Positions 28,506 to 48,815 of a DNA stretch of 64,000 nt are shown here, one piece after another. Every line of letters starts with the position of its first letter. Position 1 is the first letter of the stretch. The stretch is from positions 248,001 through 312,000 of the forward strand of contig NZ_QAYG01000002.1 of the NCBI RefSeq assembly GCF_003053845.1, given 5' to 3'. A model generated the notes under the pieces. It searched no databases and was not told the DNA's origin. It saw only the letters and a program-made list of their open reading frames with translations. This stretch comes from Breoghania corrubedonensis. GTDB lineage: Bacteria; Pseudomonadota; Alphaproteobacteria; Rhizobiales; Stappiaceae. The position numbers were made by a program, and so were the translations under genes.

Positions 28506-28706
28506 CTACTTTTTCTCGGCCGCGCGCTGCGCGCTGGCCGTTGTCTGGATACGCGCGATATCGCGGCGGATCTGCCGCACGCGCGCCGTGTTCTCTAGCT
28601 GGCCGGTCGCCTTCTGGAAGCGCAGGTTGAACTGCTCTTTCTTCAGCTTCTCCAGCTCTTCGCGAAGCTGGTCGGCGCTCAGCTGCCGCACGTCACTCGC
28701 CTTCAT
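28506..28706 (-). CDS. rpmC: 50S ribosomal protein L29
   Basis: 66 residues from the ATG at 28706 ([24 protein letters not shown]). Helical hairpin protein at the tunnel exit next to L23. [28 protein letters not shown] is the signature. Confidence 0.97.
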   Translation of the reverse strand: MKASDVRQLSADQLREELEKLKKEQFNLRFQKATGQLENTARVRQIRRDIARIQTTASAQRAAEKK

Positions 28707-28728
28707 GGCATTCACTCCTGTGTTCCGC

Positions 28729-29142
28729 TCACTCGGCGATGCGCTGGACGAACCGGCACTTGATCGGCAGCTTCGCCGCACCGAGACGCAGCGCTTCACG
28801 CGCAATCGGCTCCGCGACACCGTCAATCTCGAACATCACGCGGCCCGGCTTGACGCGGGCGGCCCAATATTCCGGAGCGCCCTTACCCTTACCCATGCGC
28901 ACTTCGGTCGGCTTCGACGACACCGGCACGTCCGGGAAGATGCGGATCCACACACGCCCGGCACGCTTCATGTGACGGGTGATCGCACGACGGGCCGCCT
29001 CGATCTGGCGCGCGGTGATGCGCTCCGGCTCGACGGCCTTCAGGCCGTAGGCGCCGAAATTCAGATCGGTTCCGCCCTTGGCTGTGCCGTGGATGCGGCC
29101 CTTGTGCTGCTTGCGGAACTTTGTTCGCTTTGGCTGCAGCAT
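28729..29142 (-). CDS. rplP: 50S ribosomal protein L16
   Basis: 137 residues from the ATG at 29142 ([19 protein letters not shown]). [34 protein letters not shown] is diagnostic. It positions A-site tRNA. A 162-bp gap with two hairpins separates it from rpsC upstream. Confidence 0.97.
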   Translation of the reverse strand: MLQPKRTKFRKQHKGRIHGTAKGGTDLNFGAYGLKAVEPERITARQIEAARRAITRHMKRAGRVWIRIFPDVPVSSKPTEVRMGKGKGAPEYWAARVKPGRVMFEIDGVAEPIAREALRLGAAKLPIKCRFVQRIAE

Positions 29143-29177
29143 TGTTGCTCTCTCGCTTTCCTGGAGCATCTCCCCGA

Positions 29178-29265
29178 CGGATCGAAACGATCCGCGCGAT
29201 ATGAAGATGCTTAAGCTATCGTCTCAAGAGCGATTTCTGGTCGCCCAGGCCAACAAGCCTGGGCG
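29178..29265. promoter_or_regulatory. Two hairpins in the rpsC-rplP gap
   Basis: CGGATCG-AAA-CGATCCG (29178-29194) and CGCCCAGGC-CAACAA-GCCTGGGCG (29242-29265) lie in a 162-bp gap where most S10 operons have little spacing. Both are perfect and lack U-tracts. They may be processing or attenuation structures. Confidence 0.5.
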
Positions 29266-29304
29266 GAAAGCGCTCGGGATCCCTACCGAAACGATCGTCG
29301 CCGA

Positions 29305-30015
29305 TTACGCGGCGCGCTCGCGACGGCCACCACCGCCACCGGATTCATTGCCTTCCGCGCTGCGACGCTCGGAAGCCATCGGGTCGTGCTCGAGGATCTC
29401 ACCCTTGAAGATCCAGACCTTGACGCCGCAGGCACCATACGCGGTGTGCGCGGTCGCCGTGCCGTAGTCGATGTCGGCGCGCAGCGTATGCAGCGGCACC
29501 CGGCCTTCGCGGTACCATTCGGTACGTGCGATTTCCGCGCCGCCCAGCCGACCACCGCAGTTGATGCGGATGCCGTCCGCGCCGAGGCGCATCGCCGACT
29601 GAACCGACCGCTTCATCGCACGGCGGAACGCCACACGGCGCTCCAGCTGCTGGGCGATGGAGGCGGCGACGAGCGTCGCGTCGATCTCGGGCTTGCGCAC
29701 TTCAACGATGTTGATGTGCACTTCCGACGAGGTCATCTGCGACAGCTTGCGGCGCAGCTTTTCGATGTCCGCGCCCTTCTTGCCGATGACAACGCCCGGA
29801 CGAGCCGAGTGCACCGTCACGCGGCACTTCTTGTGCGGACGCTCGATGACGACCTTGGAGACCGCCGCCTGCTTCAGCGTGTCGAGCAGGTAATCGCGGA
29901 TCCGGAAATCCTCGTGCAGCATGGAGCCGTATTCGCTCTTGTCTGCGTACCAGCGCGAGTCCCACGTCCGGTTGATGCCGAGGCGAAGACCGATCGGATT
30001 GACTTTATGGCCCAT
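29305..30015 (-). CDS. rpsC: 30S ribosomal protein S3
   Basis: 236 residues. [24 protein letters not shown] opens it; a KH domain contains [19 protein letters not shown]. The C-terminus ends in a glycine/arginine-rich tail ([10 protein letters not shown]-like). S3 lies at the mRNA entry channel. It overlaps rplV by one base. Confidence 0.97.
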   Translation of the reverse strand: MGHKVNPIGLRLGINRTWDSRWYADKSEYGSMLHEDFRIRDYLLDTLKQAAVSKVVIERPHKKCRVTVHSARPGVVIGKKGADIEKLRRKLSQMTSSEVHINIVEVRKPEIDATLVAASIAQQLERRVAFRRAMKRSVQSAMRLGADGIRINCGGRLGGAEIARTEWYREGRVPLHTLRADIDYGTATAHTAYGACGVKVWIFKGEILEHDPMASERRSAEGNESGGGGGRRERAA

Positions 30016-30395
30016 CAGGCGGCCTCCTCAACTTCACTGACGACGATGGTCAGATTGGCGAACGGCTTCTGGATCCGTCCCACCCGGCCACGCGCCCTGG
30101 GCTGGAAGCGCTTCATGACAAGCGCCTTGCCGACGAACGCCTCGGAGACAACCAGAAGGTCGACATCGAGGTCGTGATTGTTCTCGGCGTTGGCCACGGC
30201 CGACTCCAGCGTCTTTTTCACATCGCGGGCGATGCGCTTGCGGGAGAAGGTCAACTCGGCCAGAGCCGTGGAAACCTTCTTGCCGCGGATGCCGGCCGCC
30301 ACGAGGTTCAGCTTCTGCGGCGAAACCCGCAGCATGCGCGCGACAGCCTTCGCCTGAGTGTCGGCGAGACTACGCTCGCGCTTCGGCTTGCCCAT
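30015..30395 (-). CDS. rplV: 50S ribosomal protein L22
   Basis: 126 residues. [26 protein letters not shown] and [31 protein letters not shown] (the tunnel hairpin) are diagnostic. Its beta hairpin lines the exit tunnel. Confidence 0.97.
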   Translation of the reverse strand: MGKPKRERSLADTQAKAVARMLRVSPQKLNLVAAGIRGKKVSTALAELTFSRKRIARDVKKTLESAVANAENNHDLDVDLLVVSEAFVGKALVMKRFQPRARGRVGRIQKPFANLTIVVSEVEEAA

Positions 30396-30397
30396 CG

Positions 30398-30676
30398 TTA
30401 CTTCCTCTTCGCCTTCTTGTCCGCCGCATGCCCATAATAGGTGCGCGTCGGCGAGAACTCGCCCAGCTTGTGACCGACCATGTCCTCGGACACGAGAACC
30501 GGCACATGCTTCTGGCCGTTGTAGACCCCGAAGGTCAGACCAACGAACTGGGGCAGGATCGTAGAGCGCCGGCTCCAGGTCTTGATGACCTCATTACGGC
30601 CGGAAGAACGAACCTTCTCGGCCTTATTGAGGAGGTAGCCGTCAATGAACGGACCCTTCCAAACAGAACGTGCCAC
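30398..30676 (-). CDS. rpsS: 30S ribosomal protein S19
   Basis: 92 residues from a GTG start at 30676, giving (M)[15 protein letters not shown] and the standard length. [25 protein letters not shown] closes it. It is a head protein that contacts A-site tRNA together with S13. Confidence 0.97.
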   Translation of the reverse strand: MARSVWKGPFIDGYLLNKAEKVRSSGRNEVIKTWSRRSTILPQFVGLTFGVYNGQKHVPVLVSEDMVGHKLGEFSPTRTYYGHAADKKAKRK

Positions 30677-30687
30677 GGTCGTTCCCC

Positions 30688-31521
30688 TTACTTCTTCCGC
30701 TGGTGGCGGCTGCGGACGATGAACTTGTCGGTCGACTTGTTGGAGCGGGTCTTCTTGCCCTTGGTGGGCTTGCCCCACGGCGTCACCGGATGGCGACCGC
30801 CGGAGGTACGACCTTCACCACCGCCGTGCGGATGGTCGACCGGGTTCATCACCACGCCACGCACGTGCGGGCGCTTGCCGAGCCAGCGGGAACGTCCCGC
30901 CTTGCCCAGGTTGGTGTTCATGTGATCCTGGTTGGACACTGCGCCGACCGAAGCCATGCAGGTGCCCAGAACGCGGCGCTGTTCGCCGGAGTTCAGGCGG
31001 ATCACGGTGTAGCCCTGGTCGCGGCCGACGATCTGCGCGTAGCCACCGGCTGAACGCGCGACCTGACCGCCCTTGCCGGGCTTCAGCTCGATATTGTGCA
31101 CGATCGTGCCGACCGGAATGGACTGCAGCGGCATCGCGTTGCCCGGCTTCACGTCCACCTTCTGGCCGGCGACGACCTTGTCGCCAGCACCCAGACGCTG
31201 CGGAGCCAGGATATAGGCCAGTTCGCCGTCATCGTAGCGGATCAGCGCGATATAGGCTGTCCGGTTGGGATCGTACTCGATCCGCTCAACCGTCGCTTCA
31301 ATGTCGAACTTGCGACGCTTGAAGTCGATGACGCGATACGTCCGCTTGTGTCCGCCGCCCCGGTTGGGAGCGGTGTTGCGGCCGCGGTTGTTACGGCCGC
31401 CCGACTTGGAGAGGCCTTCGGTCAGAGTCTTGACCGGCTTGCCCTTCCACAGGTCCGAGCGGTCGACAATGACCAACTGCCGGGTACCCGGCGACGTCGG
31501 CTTGAAGGTCTTGAGTGCCAT
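30688..31521 (-). CDS. rplB: 50S ribosomal protein L2
   Basis: 277 residues. [26 protein letters not shown] opens it, and [27 protein letters not shown] contains the conserved histidine near the peptidyl transferase centre. Length is normal. Confidence 0.98.
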   Translation of the reverse strand: MALKTFKPTSPGTRQLVIVDRSDLWKGKPVKTLTEGLSKSGGRNNRGRNTAPNRGGGHKRTYRVIDFKRRKFDIEATVERIEYDPNRTAYIALIRYDDGELAYILAPQRLGAGDKVVAGQKVDVKPGNAMPLQSIPVGTIVHNIELKPGKGGQVARSAGGYAQIVGRDQGYTVIRLNSGEQRRVLGTCMASVGAVSNQDHMNTNLGKAGRSRWLGKRPHVRGVVMNPVDHPHGGGEGRTSGGRHPVTPWGKPTKGKKTRSNKSTDKFIVRSRHQRKK

Positions 31522-31536
31522 CTTTCCTCTCGCCCC

Positions 31537-31830
31537 TTAAAGACCGGTGGTCACGTCGATCGCCTGGCCCTCGACGAGGGTGACGACGGCGCGCTTGTTG
31601 TCGCTCTGACGGCCTTTGATGCCCTTGAAGCGCTTGACCTTGCCCTTGCGGACGGCGGTGTTGACGCTCTTCACCTTGACGCCGAAGAGAGCCTCGACCG
31701 CGGCCTTGATCTCAGGCTTCGTCGCCGTGAGAGCCACGTTGAAGACGACCTTGTCCTGCTCGGAGGCCATCGTCGACTTCTCGGTGATCGCCGGGCTGAG
31801 GATCGTGTCGTAGTGCTTGAGGTTCGTCAT
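31537..31830 (-). CDS. rplW: 50S ribosomal protein L23
   Basis: 97 residues. [28 protein letters not shown] and [24 protein letters not shown] are typical. It is the docking site for trigger factor and SRP. Its ATG overlaps the rplD stop by four bases. Confidence 0.97.
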   Translation of the reverse strand: MTNLKHYDTILSPAITEKSTMASEQDKVVFNVALTATKPEIKAAVEALFGVKVKSVNTAVRKGKVKRFKGIKGRQSDNKRAVVTLVEGQAIDVTTGL

Positions 31831-32447
31831 TTGAACCGCTCCTCCAGGGCACTGACCGCAGCCTTCGTCAGGACCAGCGTCTCACGACGGAGAATGTCGT
31901 AGACGTTGATACCCTGCACCGGAAGCACATCCACATTCGGGATGTTGCGTGCCGCCAGGCGGAAGTTGTTGTCGATTTCGGCACCGTCGATGATCAGGGC
32001 ATTGGCGTAACCGAGCTTGGCAAGCCGCTCCCTGAGCGCCTTGGTCTTGCCGTCGGTCGACTTCGCATCGTCGACGACGACGATGTTGGAAGCCTTCACC
32101 TTGGCCGAGAGCGCGTGCTTCAGACCCAGCGCGCGGACCTTCTTCGGCAGGTCGATCGCATGATCGCGAACAACCGGTCCGAAGGCCTTGCCGCCACCGC
32201 GGAACTGCGGCGCCTTGCGGTCGCCGTGACGCGCCCCGCCCGAGCCCTTCTGACGAACAAACTTCTTGCCCGTCGCAGTGACCTCGCTGCGGGTCTTCGT
32301 CTTGTGCGTGCCCGCCTGGCGCTTGGCGAGCTGCCAGCGCACCACACGGTGCATCAGGTCGGCACGCGGATCGAGACCGAAGATCTCTTCCGACACCGTG
32401 ATCGACCCGGCCGTATCGCCGTCAAGCGTCTTGACGTCCAGTTCCAT
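31827..32447 (-). CDS. rplD: 50S ribosomal protein L4
   Basis: 206 residues from the ATG at 32447, which overlaps the rplC TGA as TGATG. An extended tunnel loop includes [31 protein letters not shown]. In E. coli L4 also represses the S10 operon; that is not shown here. Confidence 0.96.
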   Translation of the reverse strand: MELDVKTLDGDTAGSITVSEEIFGLDPRADLMHRVVRWQLAKRQAGTHKTKTRSEVTATGKKFVRQKGSGGARHGDRKAPQFRGGGKAFGPVVRDHAIDLPKKVRALGLKHALSAKVKASNIVVVDDAKSTDGKTKALRERLAKLGYANALIIDGAEIDNNFRLAARNIPNVDVLPVQGINVYDILRRETLVLTKAAVSALEERFK

Positions 32448-33151
32448 CACTCGGCCTCCTTCTCAGCCGCGACTTCAGCCGCCCGGAAGGAACCCGGCAC
32501 CGGAACCCCGTCCGGCAGGTTGCGTTTGATCGCATCCTTGACGAGGATCCAGCCGCCCTTGGAACCGGGCACGGCGCCCTGAACCATGATCAGTCCGCGC
32601 TCCACGTCGGTGCGCACGACCTTCAGGTTCTGGGTGGTCACGCGGGTGTTACCCATGTGGCCAGCCATCTTCTTGCCCTTGAACACCTTGCCGGGGTCCT
32701 GGCACTGGCCCGTCGAACCGTGCGAACGGTGCGAGACCGAGTTACCGTGCGAAGCGCGGCCACCACCGAAGTTGTGGCGCTTCATGACACCGGCGAAGCC
32801 CTTGCCGATCGACGTGCCCGTCACATCGACGAACTGTCCCTCGACGAAGTGGTCGGCCGTGATTTCGGCACCGACCTCGATCACGTTGTCCGGGGAGACC
32901 CGGAACTCGGCGACCTTGCGCTTCGGTTCGACCTTGGCGACGGCAAAGTGCCCCCGCATCGGCCGCGGCGTGTTCTTGACTTTGGCCAGACCGGCGCCGA
33001 GCTGCAGCGCAGTATAACCATTCTTTTCAGCCGTCCGGTGGGCAACGACCTGGCAGTTCTCAAGCTTGAGAACCGTCACCGGCACGTGTTCCCCTGCATC
33101 GGAGTAGATGCGGGTCATGCCCACCTTCTGAGCGATCACTCCAGAACGCAT
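32447..33151 (-). CDS. rplC: 50S ribosomal protein L3
   Basis: 234 residues. [28 protein letters not shown] opens it, and [33 protein letters not shown] contains the glutamine usually methylated by PrmB. It binds near the peptidyl transferase centre. The C-terminus has an Ala/Glu-rich extension. Confidence 0.97.
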   Translation of the reverse strand: MRSGVIAQKVGMTRIYSDAGEHVPVTVLKLENCQVVAHRTAEKNGYTALQLGAGLAKVKNTPRPMRGHFAVAKVEPKRKVAEFRVSPDNVIEVGAEITADHFVEGQFVDVTGTSIGKGFAGVMKRHNFGGGRASHGNSVSHRSHGSTGQCQDPGKVFKGKKMAGHMGNTRVTTQNLKVVRTDVERGLIMVQGAVPGSKGGWILVKDAIKRNLPDGVPVPGSFRAAEVAAEKEAE

Positions 33152-33176
33152 CAGCGTGTTCCTCGGTTGGTCCGCC

Positions 33177-33485
33177 TTAGAGCTTGATTTCGACGTCGAC
33201 GCCCGCGGCGAGGTCGAGCTTCATCAAGGCATCGACGGTCTGCGGTGTCGGATCGACGATATCGAGCAGACGCTTGTGCGTGCGCATCTCGAACTGCTCG
33301 CGGCTCTTCTTGTCGATGTGAGGGCCGCGCAACACGGTGTACTTCTCGATCCGTGTCGGCAGAGGCACCGGTCCGCGCACCTGGGCTCCGGTCCGCTTCG
33401 CCGTGTTGACGATTTCGCGGGTCGAGGCATCCAGTATGCGGTGATCAAACGCCTTCAGGCGGATCCGGATATTTTGACCGTTCAT
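33177..33485 (-). CDS. rpsJ: 30S ribosomal protein S10 (NusE)
   Basis: 102 residues from the ATG at 33485 ([19 protein letters not shown]), the usual length. [37 protein letters not shown] is diagnostic. It also serves in transcription antitermination with NusB and with NusG, which is encoded in this window. First gene of the S10 operon. Confidence 0.98.
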   Translation of the reverse strand: MNGQNIRIRLKAFDHRILDASTREIVNTAKRTGAQVRGPVPLPTRIEKYTVLRGPHIDKKSREQFEMRTHKRLLDIVDPTPQTVDALMKLDLAAGVDVEIKL

Positions 33486-33571
33486 TGCTCTGGTCCTTAC
33501 GAGCCGGTGCCGCAACCGCGACGACCGCTCCTGACTTCTTCAACGTTGGAGGCGACTTGCGCCGCCCCCGT

Positions 33572-33594
33572 GGGATGCCGGTTCACGGCATCCC
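33572..33594. promoter_or_regulatory. Hairpin between tufA and rpsJ
   Basis: GGGATGCCG-GTTCA-CGGCATCCC, a perfect 9-bp stem, lies 17 bp after the tufA stop and about 87 bp before rpsJ. No U-tract follows on the minus strand, so read-through or attenuation between the str and S10 operons is more likely than complete termination. Confidence 0.5.
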
Positions 33595-33610
33595 GACTTA
33601 CCCGGCCCGA

Positions 33611-34801
<1,191 letters not shown>

Positions 34802-34848
34802 CGGATTTCTCCGCTCTCTCGATAATTGTTGTCAGGTCGGCCGGCTTA

Positions 34849-36924
34849 TCAGGCGTATTTCGCCTGAACTTCCTCGGCGACCGCCTGAGGAACCTGCTCG
34901 TAGTGATCGAAAACCATGGAGTACTGCGCCCGTCCCTGCGACATCGAGCGCAGGTTGTTGACGTAGCCGAACATGTTTGCCAGCGGCACATTCGCGCTGA
35001 CCACGGTGACGACACCCCGGTTCTCGGTGCCGGTGATCTGACCGCGACGTGAGTTCAGATCGCCGATGACGTCGCCCATGTAGTCTTCCGGCGTCACGAC
35101 CTCGACTTTCATGATCGGCTCCAGCAGCTTCGGAGAAGCCTTCTGGATACCTTCACGGAAGCCTGCGCGACCCGCGATTTCGAACGCCAGGACGGAGGAG
35201 TCCACGTCGTGGTAGGCACCGTCGACGAGCGTCACCTTGACGTCCAGGATCGGGAAGCCCGCAAGCGGACCGGACGACATGACGCTGTCGACACCCTTCT
35301 GGACGCCGGGGATGTATTCCTTCGGCACCGAACCGCCGACGATCTTGGATTCGAACACGAAGCCCGTACCCTGCTCGCCCGGTTCCAGAACCAGCTTGAT
35401 GCGGGCGAACTGGCCCGAACCGCCGGACTGCTTCTTGTGGGTGTAGTCGACTTCAGCCGTCTTCGTGATGGTTTCACGATAGGCAACCTGCGGTTGACCG
35501 ATATTCGCCTCGACCTTGAACTCGCGCTTCATACGGTCGACGATGATGTCGAGATGAAGCTCGCCCATGCCGGCGATGATGGTCTGACCGGACTCTTCGT
35601 CGGTCTTGACGCGAAACGAGGGATCCTCGGCTGCCAGACGGTTGAGCGCGAGGCCCATCTTCTCCTGGTCGGCCTTAGTCTTCGGCTCCACCGCGATCTC
35701 GATGACCGGCTCGGGGAACTCCATGCGCTCCAGGATCACCGGCTTGAGCGGATCACACAGCGTGTCGCCCGTCGTGGTGTCCTTCAGGCCCGCGACCGCC
35801 ACGATGTCGCCTGCATAGGCCACATCGATGTCTTCGCGAGAGTTGGAGTGCATCTGCATCATGCGGCCGATGCGTTCGCGTTTGTCCTTCACCGTGTTCT
35901 GCAGCGACGATCCCTTGTTGAGGACGCCGGAGTAGATGCGGCAGAAGGTGAGCGACCCGACGAAGGAGTCGTTCATGATCTTGAAGGCGAGCATCGAAAG
36001 CGGCTCGTCGTCGGTCGAATGACGAACGACTTCCTCTTCCGTCTTCGGGTCGATGCCGCGGATCGCCGGAACCTCGGTCGGGTTCGGCAAGTAGTCCACG
36101 ACGCCATCCAGAAGCGGCTGCACGCCCTTGTTCTTGAAGGCCGAACCACAGAACACCGGAACGAACTCGGTGGAGATGGTGCCTTTGCGGATCAGAGCCT
36201 TCAGCTCTTCCTCGTTCGGCATCTCGCCTTCCAGGTAGCGCTCCATCGCGCCCTCGTCGACTTCGACGACGGTCTCGATGAGCTGCTCGCGGTACTCTTC
36301 CGCCTTCGCCTGCAGGTCGGCAGGGATCGCCTCGATGTCCCAGGCGGCGCCCAGGGTCTCTTCTTTCCAGACCAGACCCTTCATGGTGATCAGGTCGACG
36401 CAGCCCGTGAACTCGCTCTCGGCGCCGATCGGCAGCTGAAGAACGAGCGGCTTGGCACCGAGGCGCGTCTTGATCATGTCGACGCAGCGGTAGAAGTCCG
36501 CGCCGAGCTTGTCCATCTTGTTGACGAAGATCATCCGCGGGACGTGGTACTTGTCGGCCTGGCGCCAGACGGTCTCCGTCTGCGGCTCCACACCGGCATT
36601 CGCGTCCAGCAGCGCGACCGCGCCGTCGAGCACACGAAGCGAGCGCTCCACCTCGATGGTGAAGTCCACGTGGCCCGGCGTGTCGATGATGTTCAGCCGC
36701 TTCTCTTTCCAGAAAGCGGTGGTGGCAGCAGAGGTGATCGTGATGCCACGCTCCTGCTCCTGCTCCATCCAGTCCATCGTCGCAGCGCCGTCATGCACTT
36801 CGCCGATCTTGTGGCTCTTGCCGGTATAGTAGAGGATCCGCTCCGTGGTCGTGGTCTTGCCGGCATCGATGTGAGCCATGATGCCGAAGTTGCGGTAGTC
36901 CTCGATTTTATGCGTGCGCGCCAT
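34849..36924 (-). CDS. fusA: Elongation factor G
   Basis: 691 residues. GTPase motifs [27 protein letters not shown] and [10 protein letters not shown] are present, followed by domains II-V with [14 protein letters not shown] and the C-terminal [29 protein letters not shown]. It catalyses translocation and, with RRF, recycling. It sits between rpsG and tufA in the canonical str order. Confidence 0.98.
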   Translation of the reverse strand: MARTHKIEDYRNFGIMAHIDAGKTTTTERILYYTGKSHKIGEVHDGAATMDWMEQEQERGITITSAATTAFWKEKRLNIIDTPGHVDFTIEVERSLRVLDGAVALLDANAGVEPQTETVWRQADKYHVPRMIFVNKMDKLGADFYRCVDMIKTRLGAKPLVLQLPIGAESEFTGCVDLITMKGLVWKEETLGAAWDIEAIPADLQAKAEEYREQLIETVVEVDEGAMERYLEGEMPNEEELKALIRKGTISTEFVPVFCGSAFKNKGVQPLLDGVVDYLPNPTEVPAIRGIDPKTEEEVVRHSTDDEPLSMLAFKIMNDSFVGSLTFCRIYSGVLNKGSSLQNTVKDKRERIGRMMQMHSNSREDIDVAYAGDIVAVAGLKDTTTGDTLCDPLKPVILERMEFPEPVIEIAVEPKTKADQEKMGLALNRLAAEDPSFRVKTDEESGQTIIAGMGELHLDIIVDRMKREFKVEANIGQPQVAYRETITKTAEVDYTHKKQSGGSGQFARIKLVLEPGEQGTGFVFESKIVGGSVPKEYIPGVQKGVDSVMSSGPLAGFPILDVKVTLVDGAYHDVDSSVLAFEIAGRAGFREGIQKASPKLLEPIMKVEVVTPEDYMGDVIGDLNSRRGQITGTENRGVVTVVSANVPLANMFGYVNNLRSMSQGRAQYSMVFDHYEQVPQAVAEEVQAKYA

Positions 36925-36947
36925 GGCGTCAGACCCTCGGGGTTTGC

Positions 36948-37439
<492 letters not shown>

Positions 37440-37451
37440 TCACGAAACGGA

Positions 37452-37823
37452 TTACTTGGGACGCTTTGCGCCGTACTTCGAACGGCGTTGCTTGCGATCC
37501 TTGACGCCCTGGGTATCAAGCACACCGCGCAGGATATGGTAGCGCACGCCGGGCAAATCCTTGACGCGGCCGCCACGGATCATCACCACGGAGTGTTCCT
37601 GCAGGTTGTGACCTTCGCCAGGGATATAGCCGATGACCTCGAAGCCGTTGGTCAGACGCACCTTCGCGACCTTACGCAGAGCCGAGTTCGGCTTCTTCGG
37701 CGTGGTCGTGTAGACGCGCGTGCAAACACCGCGCTTCTGCGGGCAGGCCTCCATGGCCGGCACCTTGTTCCGCTTCGGCGGGTCCTTCCGCGGCTTGCGG
37801 ATCAACTGGTTGATGGTCGGCAT
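37452..37823 (-). CDS. rpsL: 30S ribosomal protein S12
   Basis: 123 residues. [13 protein letters not shown] opens it; [41 protein letters not shown] contains the decoding-centre lysines in wild-type form, so no streptomycin-resistance substitution is seen at those sites. First gene of the str operon. Confidence 0.98.
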   Translation of the reverse strand: MPTINQLIRKPRKDPPKRNKVPAMEACPQKRGVCTRVYTTTPKKPNSALRKVAKVRLTNGFEVIGYIPGEGHNLQEHSVVMIRGGRVKDLPGVRYHILRGVLDTQGVKDRKQRRSKYGAKRPK

Positions 37824-38423
37824 ATTAGCGCTTCACCTTGTCCATCTGCTGCATGCCCCGTGCATGCGCGGAATCGCACCGTTCCCGCGCACAGCCGGCG
37901 CGAAAAGGGCGCTGCGAAAAACAGAGGATCACGGGAAACCCGCGATCATGTGCTCGACGATTTATCGCCAAATTTGAACCCGGCAGCGTTTAAGCCTGTT
38001 GTTCAGAGCGTGTCGCTCCGAAATACAAGAAAAGCTTACCGCCTGCCTTGGGAGTGCGCGGAACCTACTCACCCGACCGCCTTCCGTCAAGGCCTAAGCC
38101 GAGAATTCTTGCGGGTTGGCGCCGTGACGATGCCGCACGGGGGACGATCCGGGTTTTAAGTGATATCGCGCAACATAACGAAAGCCAACCCCGGTTCCGG
38201 CGCAATCTATTTGTGACCGCGCCGCACGCCGACAGGTCGCGCTCCCGCCTCGCGAAGATGTCGCCGGCGCCACGACACGATATTTCTTAGCAAATGGTGA
38301 ATCACCGGTAGCGAATATCGCTCAAAGGATTCGGGATTCGCCCTCCCCCGTCGCGATGGCTGTGCTTCCACATCCCTCCGCATGGCGCGATCATGCGGCG
38401 ATGCTTCTTCCGCACTCAAACGG
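37824..38423. other. Gap upstream of rpsL
   Basis: About 600 bp between rpsL and the doxX terminator, no supported gene. It should hold the str-operon promoter. A GCATG-CCCCGTG-CATGC dyad lies near 37850-37866 and an AT-richer stretch spans about 37960-38040. I could not identify a convincing -35/-10 pair. Confidence 0.4.
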
Positions 38424-38456
38424 AAAGGGGCCGCGCCTTGGTGGCGCGGCCCCTTT
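38424..38456 (-). terminator. Intrinsic terminator of doxX
   Basis: AAAGGGGCCGCGCC (38424-38437), loop TTGGT, GGCGCGGCCCCTTT (38443-38456), a perfect 14-bp stem 41 bp after doxX. The minus-strand tail (CCGTTTGAG) is only weakly U-rich. Confidence 0.75.
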
Positions 38457-38497
38457 GCCGAGGCCCGCGGACGGGGCCGTCTTGTGCGACGTGGTGG

Positions 38498-38914
38498 TCA
38501 GGCGGGATAGGCCACGCCGGCCCTTGCGCGCAGACCGTCGAGCGACCAGGCCCCGGCGCCGTTCGCGGCCAGAAACAGAAAGCCGCCGGCGATCGACAGG
38601 TTCTTCATGAAGTTGATCATCTGCGCCTGATCTCCGGGGTGAAAGTGGAAGAACAGCGCGGTCAGCACCGCGAAGCCGGCCATGAGAAAGGCGATCAACC
38701 TGGTCTGGTAACCAAACGCGATGAGAAGGCCTCCGCCAAGTTCCGTAAGGATCACCAGCGGCAGCAGGATCGTTGGCACGCCGTGCGAGGCCATGTAGGC
38801 GGCGGTGCCCGAATAGGCCGTGAGCTTGCCCCAGCCCGAGAAGACGAAGATGAAGGCGATCAGCAGACGACCGGCAAGGTCGATCGGGTTCTTGAGCGCG
38901 TCGAAGAGTGACAT
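38498..38914 (-). CDS. DoxX-family membrane protein
   Basis: 138 residues with four hydrophobic segments. DLAGRLLIAFIFVFSGWGKLTAYSGTAAYMASHGVP and LTELGGGLLIAFGYQTRLIAFLMAGFAV are typical DoxX motifs. Family members are small inner-membrane proteins linked to redox stress in some bacteria; no reaction is established here. It has its own terminator and a dyad upstream of its start, so it is an independent unit within the ribosomal block. Confidence 0.88.
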   Translation of the reverse strand: MSLFDALKNPIDLAGRLLIAFIFVFSGWGKLTAYSGTAAYMASHGVPTILLPLVILTELGGGLLIAFGYQTRLIAFLMAGFAVLTALFFHFHPGDQAQMINFMKNLSIAGGFLFLAANGAGAWSLDGLRARAGVAYPA

Positions 38915-39349
38915 CGGATAGCCCCTTCCATGAGGAGGATGTTGCGAAACCGGAAAGCCGGTTTCCCTTACCCGATACCTAATCCCCTCTCCTCCCGCGC
39001 AGAAGACGGCGAACCGACGACATAGTGTTCACTATTTTGTATATAATATCGGATCTTTACATCGATTGTTCATGACCATCGTCTGCATCCTCATGCTCCC
39101 CATATACCCGCGCCCGGGAAGCGATCACGATCCAATCACGGCGTGGATCGCCCGAAGACGTCCGGCCACTCCGTTGCCGGCCCCCAAATACCCGGAAGGA
39201 CCAATGGGGCCCTGCCGGCCGAGGCCGGCATCTCCTTCACGAGGGCACGGCGCTTGCCGTTCGGGTTCCCGGGCCAGCGCCGCGACGGTTCACGTGGCAG
39301 CGCGCCCGCGATGACGCTGGAGAGATAGGGACGAGGACGGTGGTGCCGC
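38915..39349. other. Gap upstream of doxX
   Basis: 435 bp, no supported gene. It contains an AT-rich stretch with a perfect 14-bp dyad (39022-39035), probably part of the doxX promoter, and a TGCCGGCC-GA-GGCCGGCA palindrome at 39213-39230 resembling dispersed intergenic repeats. Confidence 0.45.
39022..39035. promoter_or_regulatory. Dyad ATAGTG-TT-CACTAT upstream of doxX
   Basis: ATAGTGTTCACTAT is a perfect dyad next to an AT-rich TATATAATAT stretch, 108 bp before the doxX start. It looks like an operator overlapping a promoter. No regulator gene is adjacent. Confidence 0.5.
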
Positions 39350-39646
39350 CTATTCGCGGAAGGTGATCACCGCGACATTGCCTTCCAGCGCGTCCTGGTA
39401 GGCTTCCTCGAATGTCGGGTCTTCCGGCTCGCTGTCGAGTGTCCCGATCTGATCGAGCTCGGCCTCCACGTAGCCCTCGCCCGCGAGCGCCTCGAGCGCG
39501 CGACGCACGGCGCTGTCATCGTCGGGTGCGGTGAGGAAGATGTTGACGGTGATGGCGTCGTCCGGTCCGCCGTCTTCCACTTCCCACACCCGGCCAACGA
39601 TGATGAAGACCATCGGCTCTTCACCGTTCACGTTTTTCAAATCCAT
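39350..39646 (-). CDS. Small acidic protein of unknown function
   Basis: 98 residues, no family recognised. It is strongly acidic (many Asp/Glu), with MVFIIVGRVWEVEDG, a central AVRRALEALAGEGY helix and EAYQDALEGNVAVITF near the end, suggesting a small alpha/beta cytosolic fold. No signal or membrane segment. It lies 215 bp downstream of rpoC, beyond the rpoC terminator, and is therefore probably a separate transcript. A purine-rich stretch (GGAGAGACGAC) precedes the ATG at 39646. Confidence 0.7.
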   Translation of the reverse strand: MDLKNVNGEEPMVFIIVGRVWEVEDGGPDDAITVNIFLTAPDDDSAVRRALEALAGEGYVEAELDQIGTLDSEPEDPTFEEAYQDALEGNVAVITFRE

Positions 39647-39800
39647 GTCGTCTCTCCGCAGATCCCTGACGTTGGAAGCCTCGCATTGCGCCCCTGCCGA
39701 CGTCCATCGAACGGCGGCGGATGTGACGAATGGCGCAGGCTCTCTTGACTTTCAATCCAAATGCCGGAGCCCCAACGCCGAATACCCAAACGCCGGGCCC

Positions 39801-39832
39801 CAAAAGGAAAGGCCGCCCGGGGGCGGCCTTTC
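39801..39832 (-). terminator. Intrinsic terminator of rpoBC
   Basis: GAAAGGCCGCC (39807-39817), loop CGGG, GGCGGCCTTTC (39822-39832). On the minus strand the stem is followed by CTTTTG. It is 29 bp after the rpoC stop. Confidence 0.85.
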
Positions 39833-39861
39833 TTCTAGATTTTCTGGCGCGGGCCGGTCTG

Positions 39862-44064
<4,203 letters not shown>

Positions 44065-44218
44065 AGGGTATCTCCTTCAATGCTCGGGCGGGATGGCGCG
44101 CCGCTTCGCGCATCGGCCGTCCCGGCACTCAAACAGGAATCGCTTGCGGTCGGGCCCAGGACAGCGGGCCTGACGTTACGGGCGAAACTGTGACGTTCCG
44201 CCCGCTCGACGCCACGGA

Positions 44219-48358
<4,140 letters not shown>

Positions 48359-48815
48359 TGTCGCTCCTCGTATCGCCTCAAGCACGCTACGCCCCGCCGG
48401 ACACGTGCTCTTGCTTTTCATTGTCGACCGCCGCATCTCCGGACGGGGTCCGGGACAGGTGCGGTCCTGGTGACGGCTAGCCGGATCGCCGGCATCTACC
48501 GGCTCCGGCACCATGCCCGCGACAAATGCCGCAGGAACGGGCCGCGATCTGGATAACCGTCCCTCGAAAACCCCGTCCCGGCCCCACGAGCCATCGACAT
48601 CAAGGTCTTCGCTCTCGAAAGTCCCGGACCTCCGCGCCCGCGCCTCACGAAGGCACCGGCCGGCTCCAGGGGAACGTTCGCCCCGGTCACGGGATGAACC
48701 CGCCGGGGCATCAAACGCGTCTGGCGGATGCCGTTTTCGCCCGGCACCGCCGGCAGCACCCTGATTTGCGGTCCCGGGCGAACCCGGGACCGCGAAGTTT
48801 CAAGCAAGGAAGACC
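48359..48815. other. rplL-rpoB gap
   Basis: 457 bp, no supported gene. It begins with a strong hairpin right after rplL, listed separately. In E. coli the equivalent region holds an attenuator and an RNase III site that lower rpoBC expression relative to ribosomal proteins, and the arrangement here is compatible with that. Confidence 0.5.
48768..48793 (-). promoter_or_regulatory. Attenuator-like hairpin after rplL
   Basis: GCGGTCCCGGG (48768-48778), loop CGAA, CCCGGGACCGC (48783-48793): a perfect 11-bp GC-rich stem 23 bp after the rplL stop. The minus-strand tail is AAATCAGG, with no U-tract, so partial termination or RNase processing is more likely than full termination. Confidence 0.65.
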
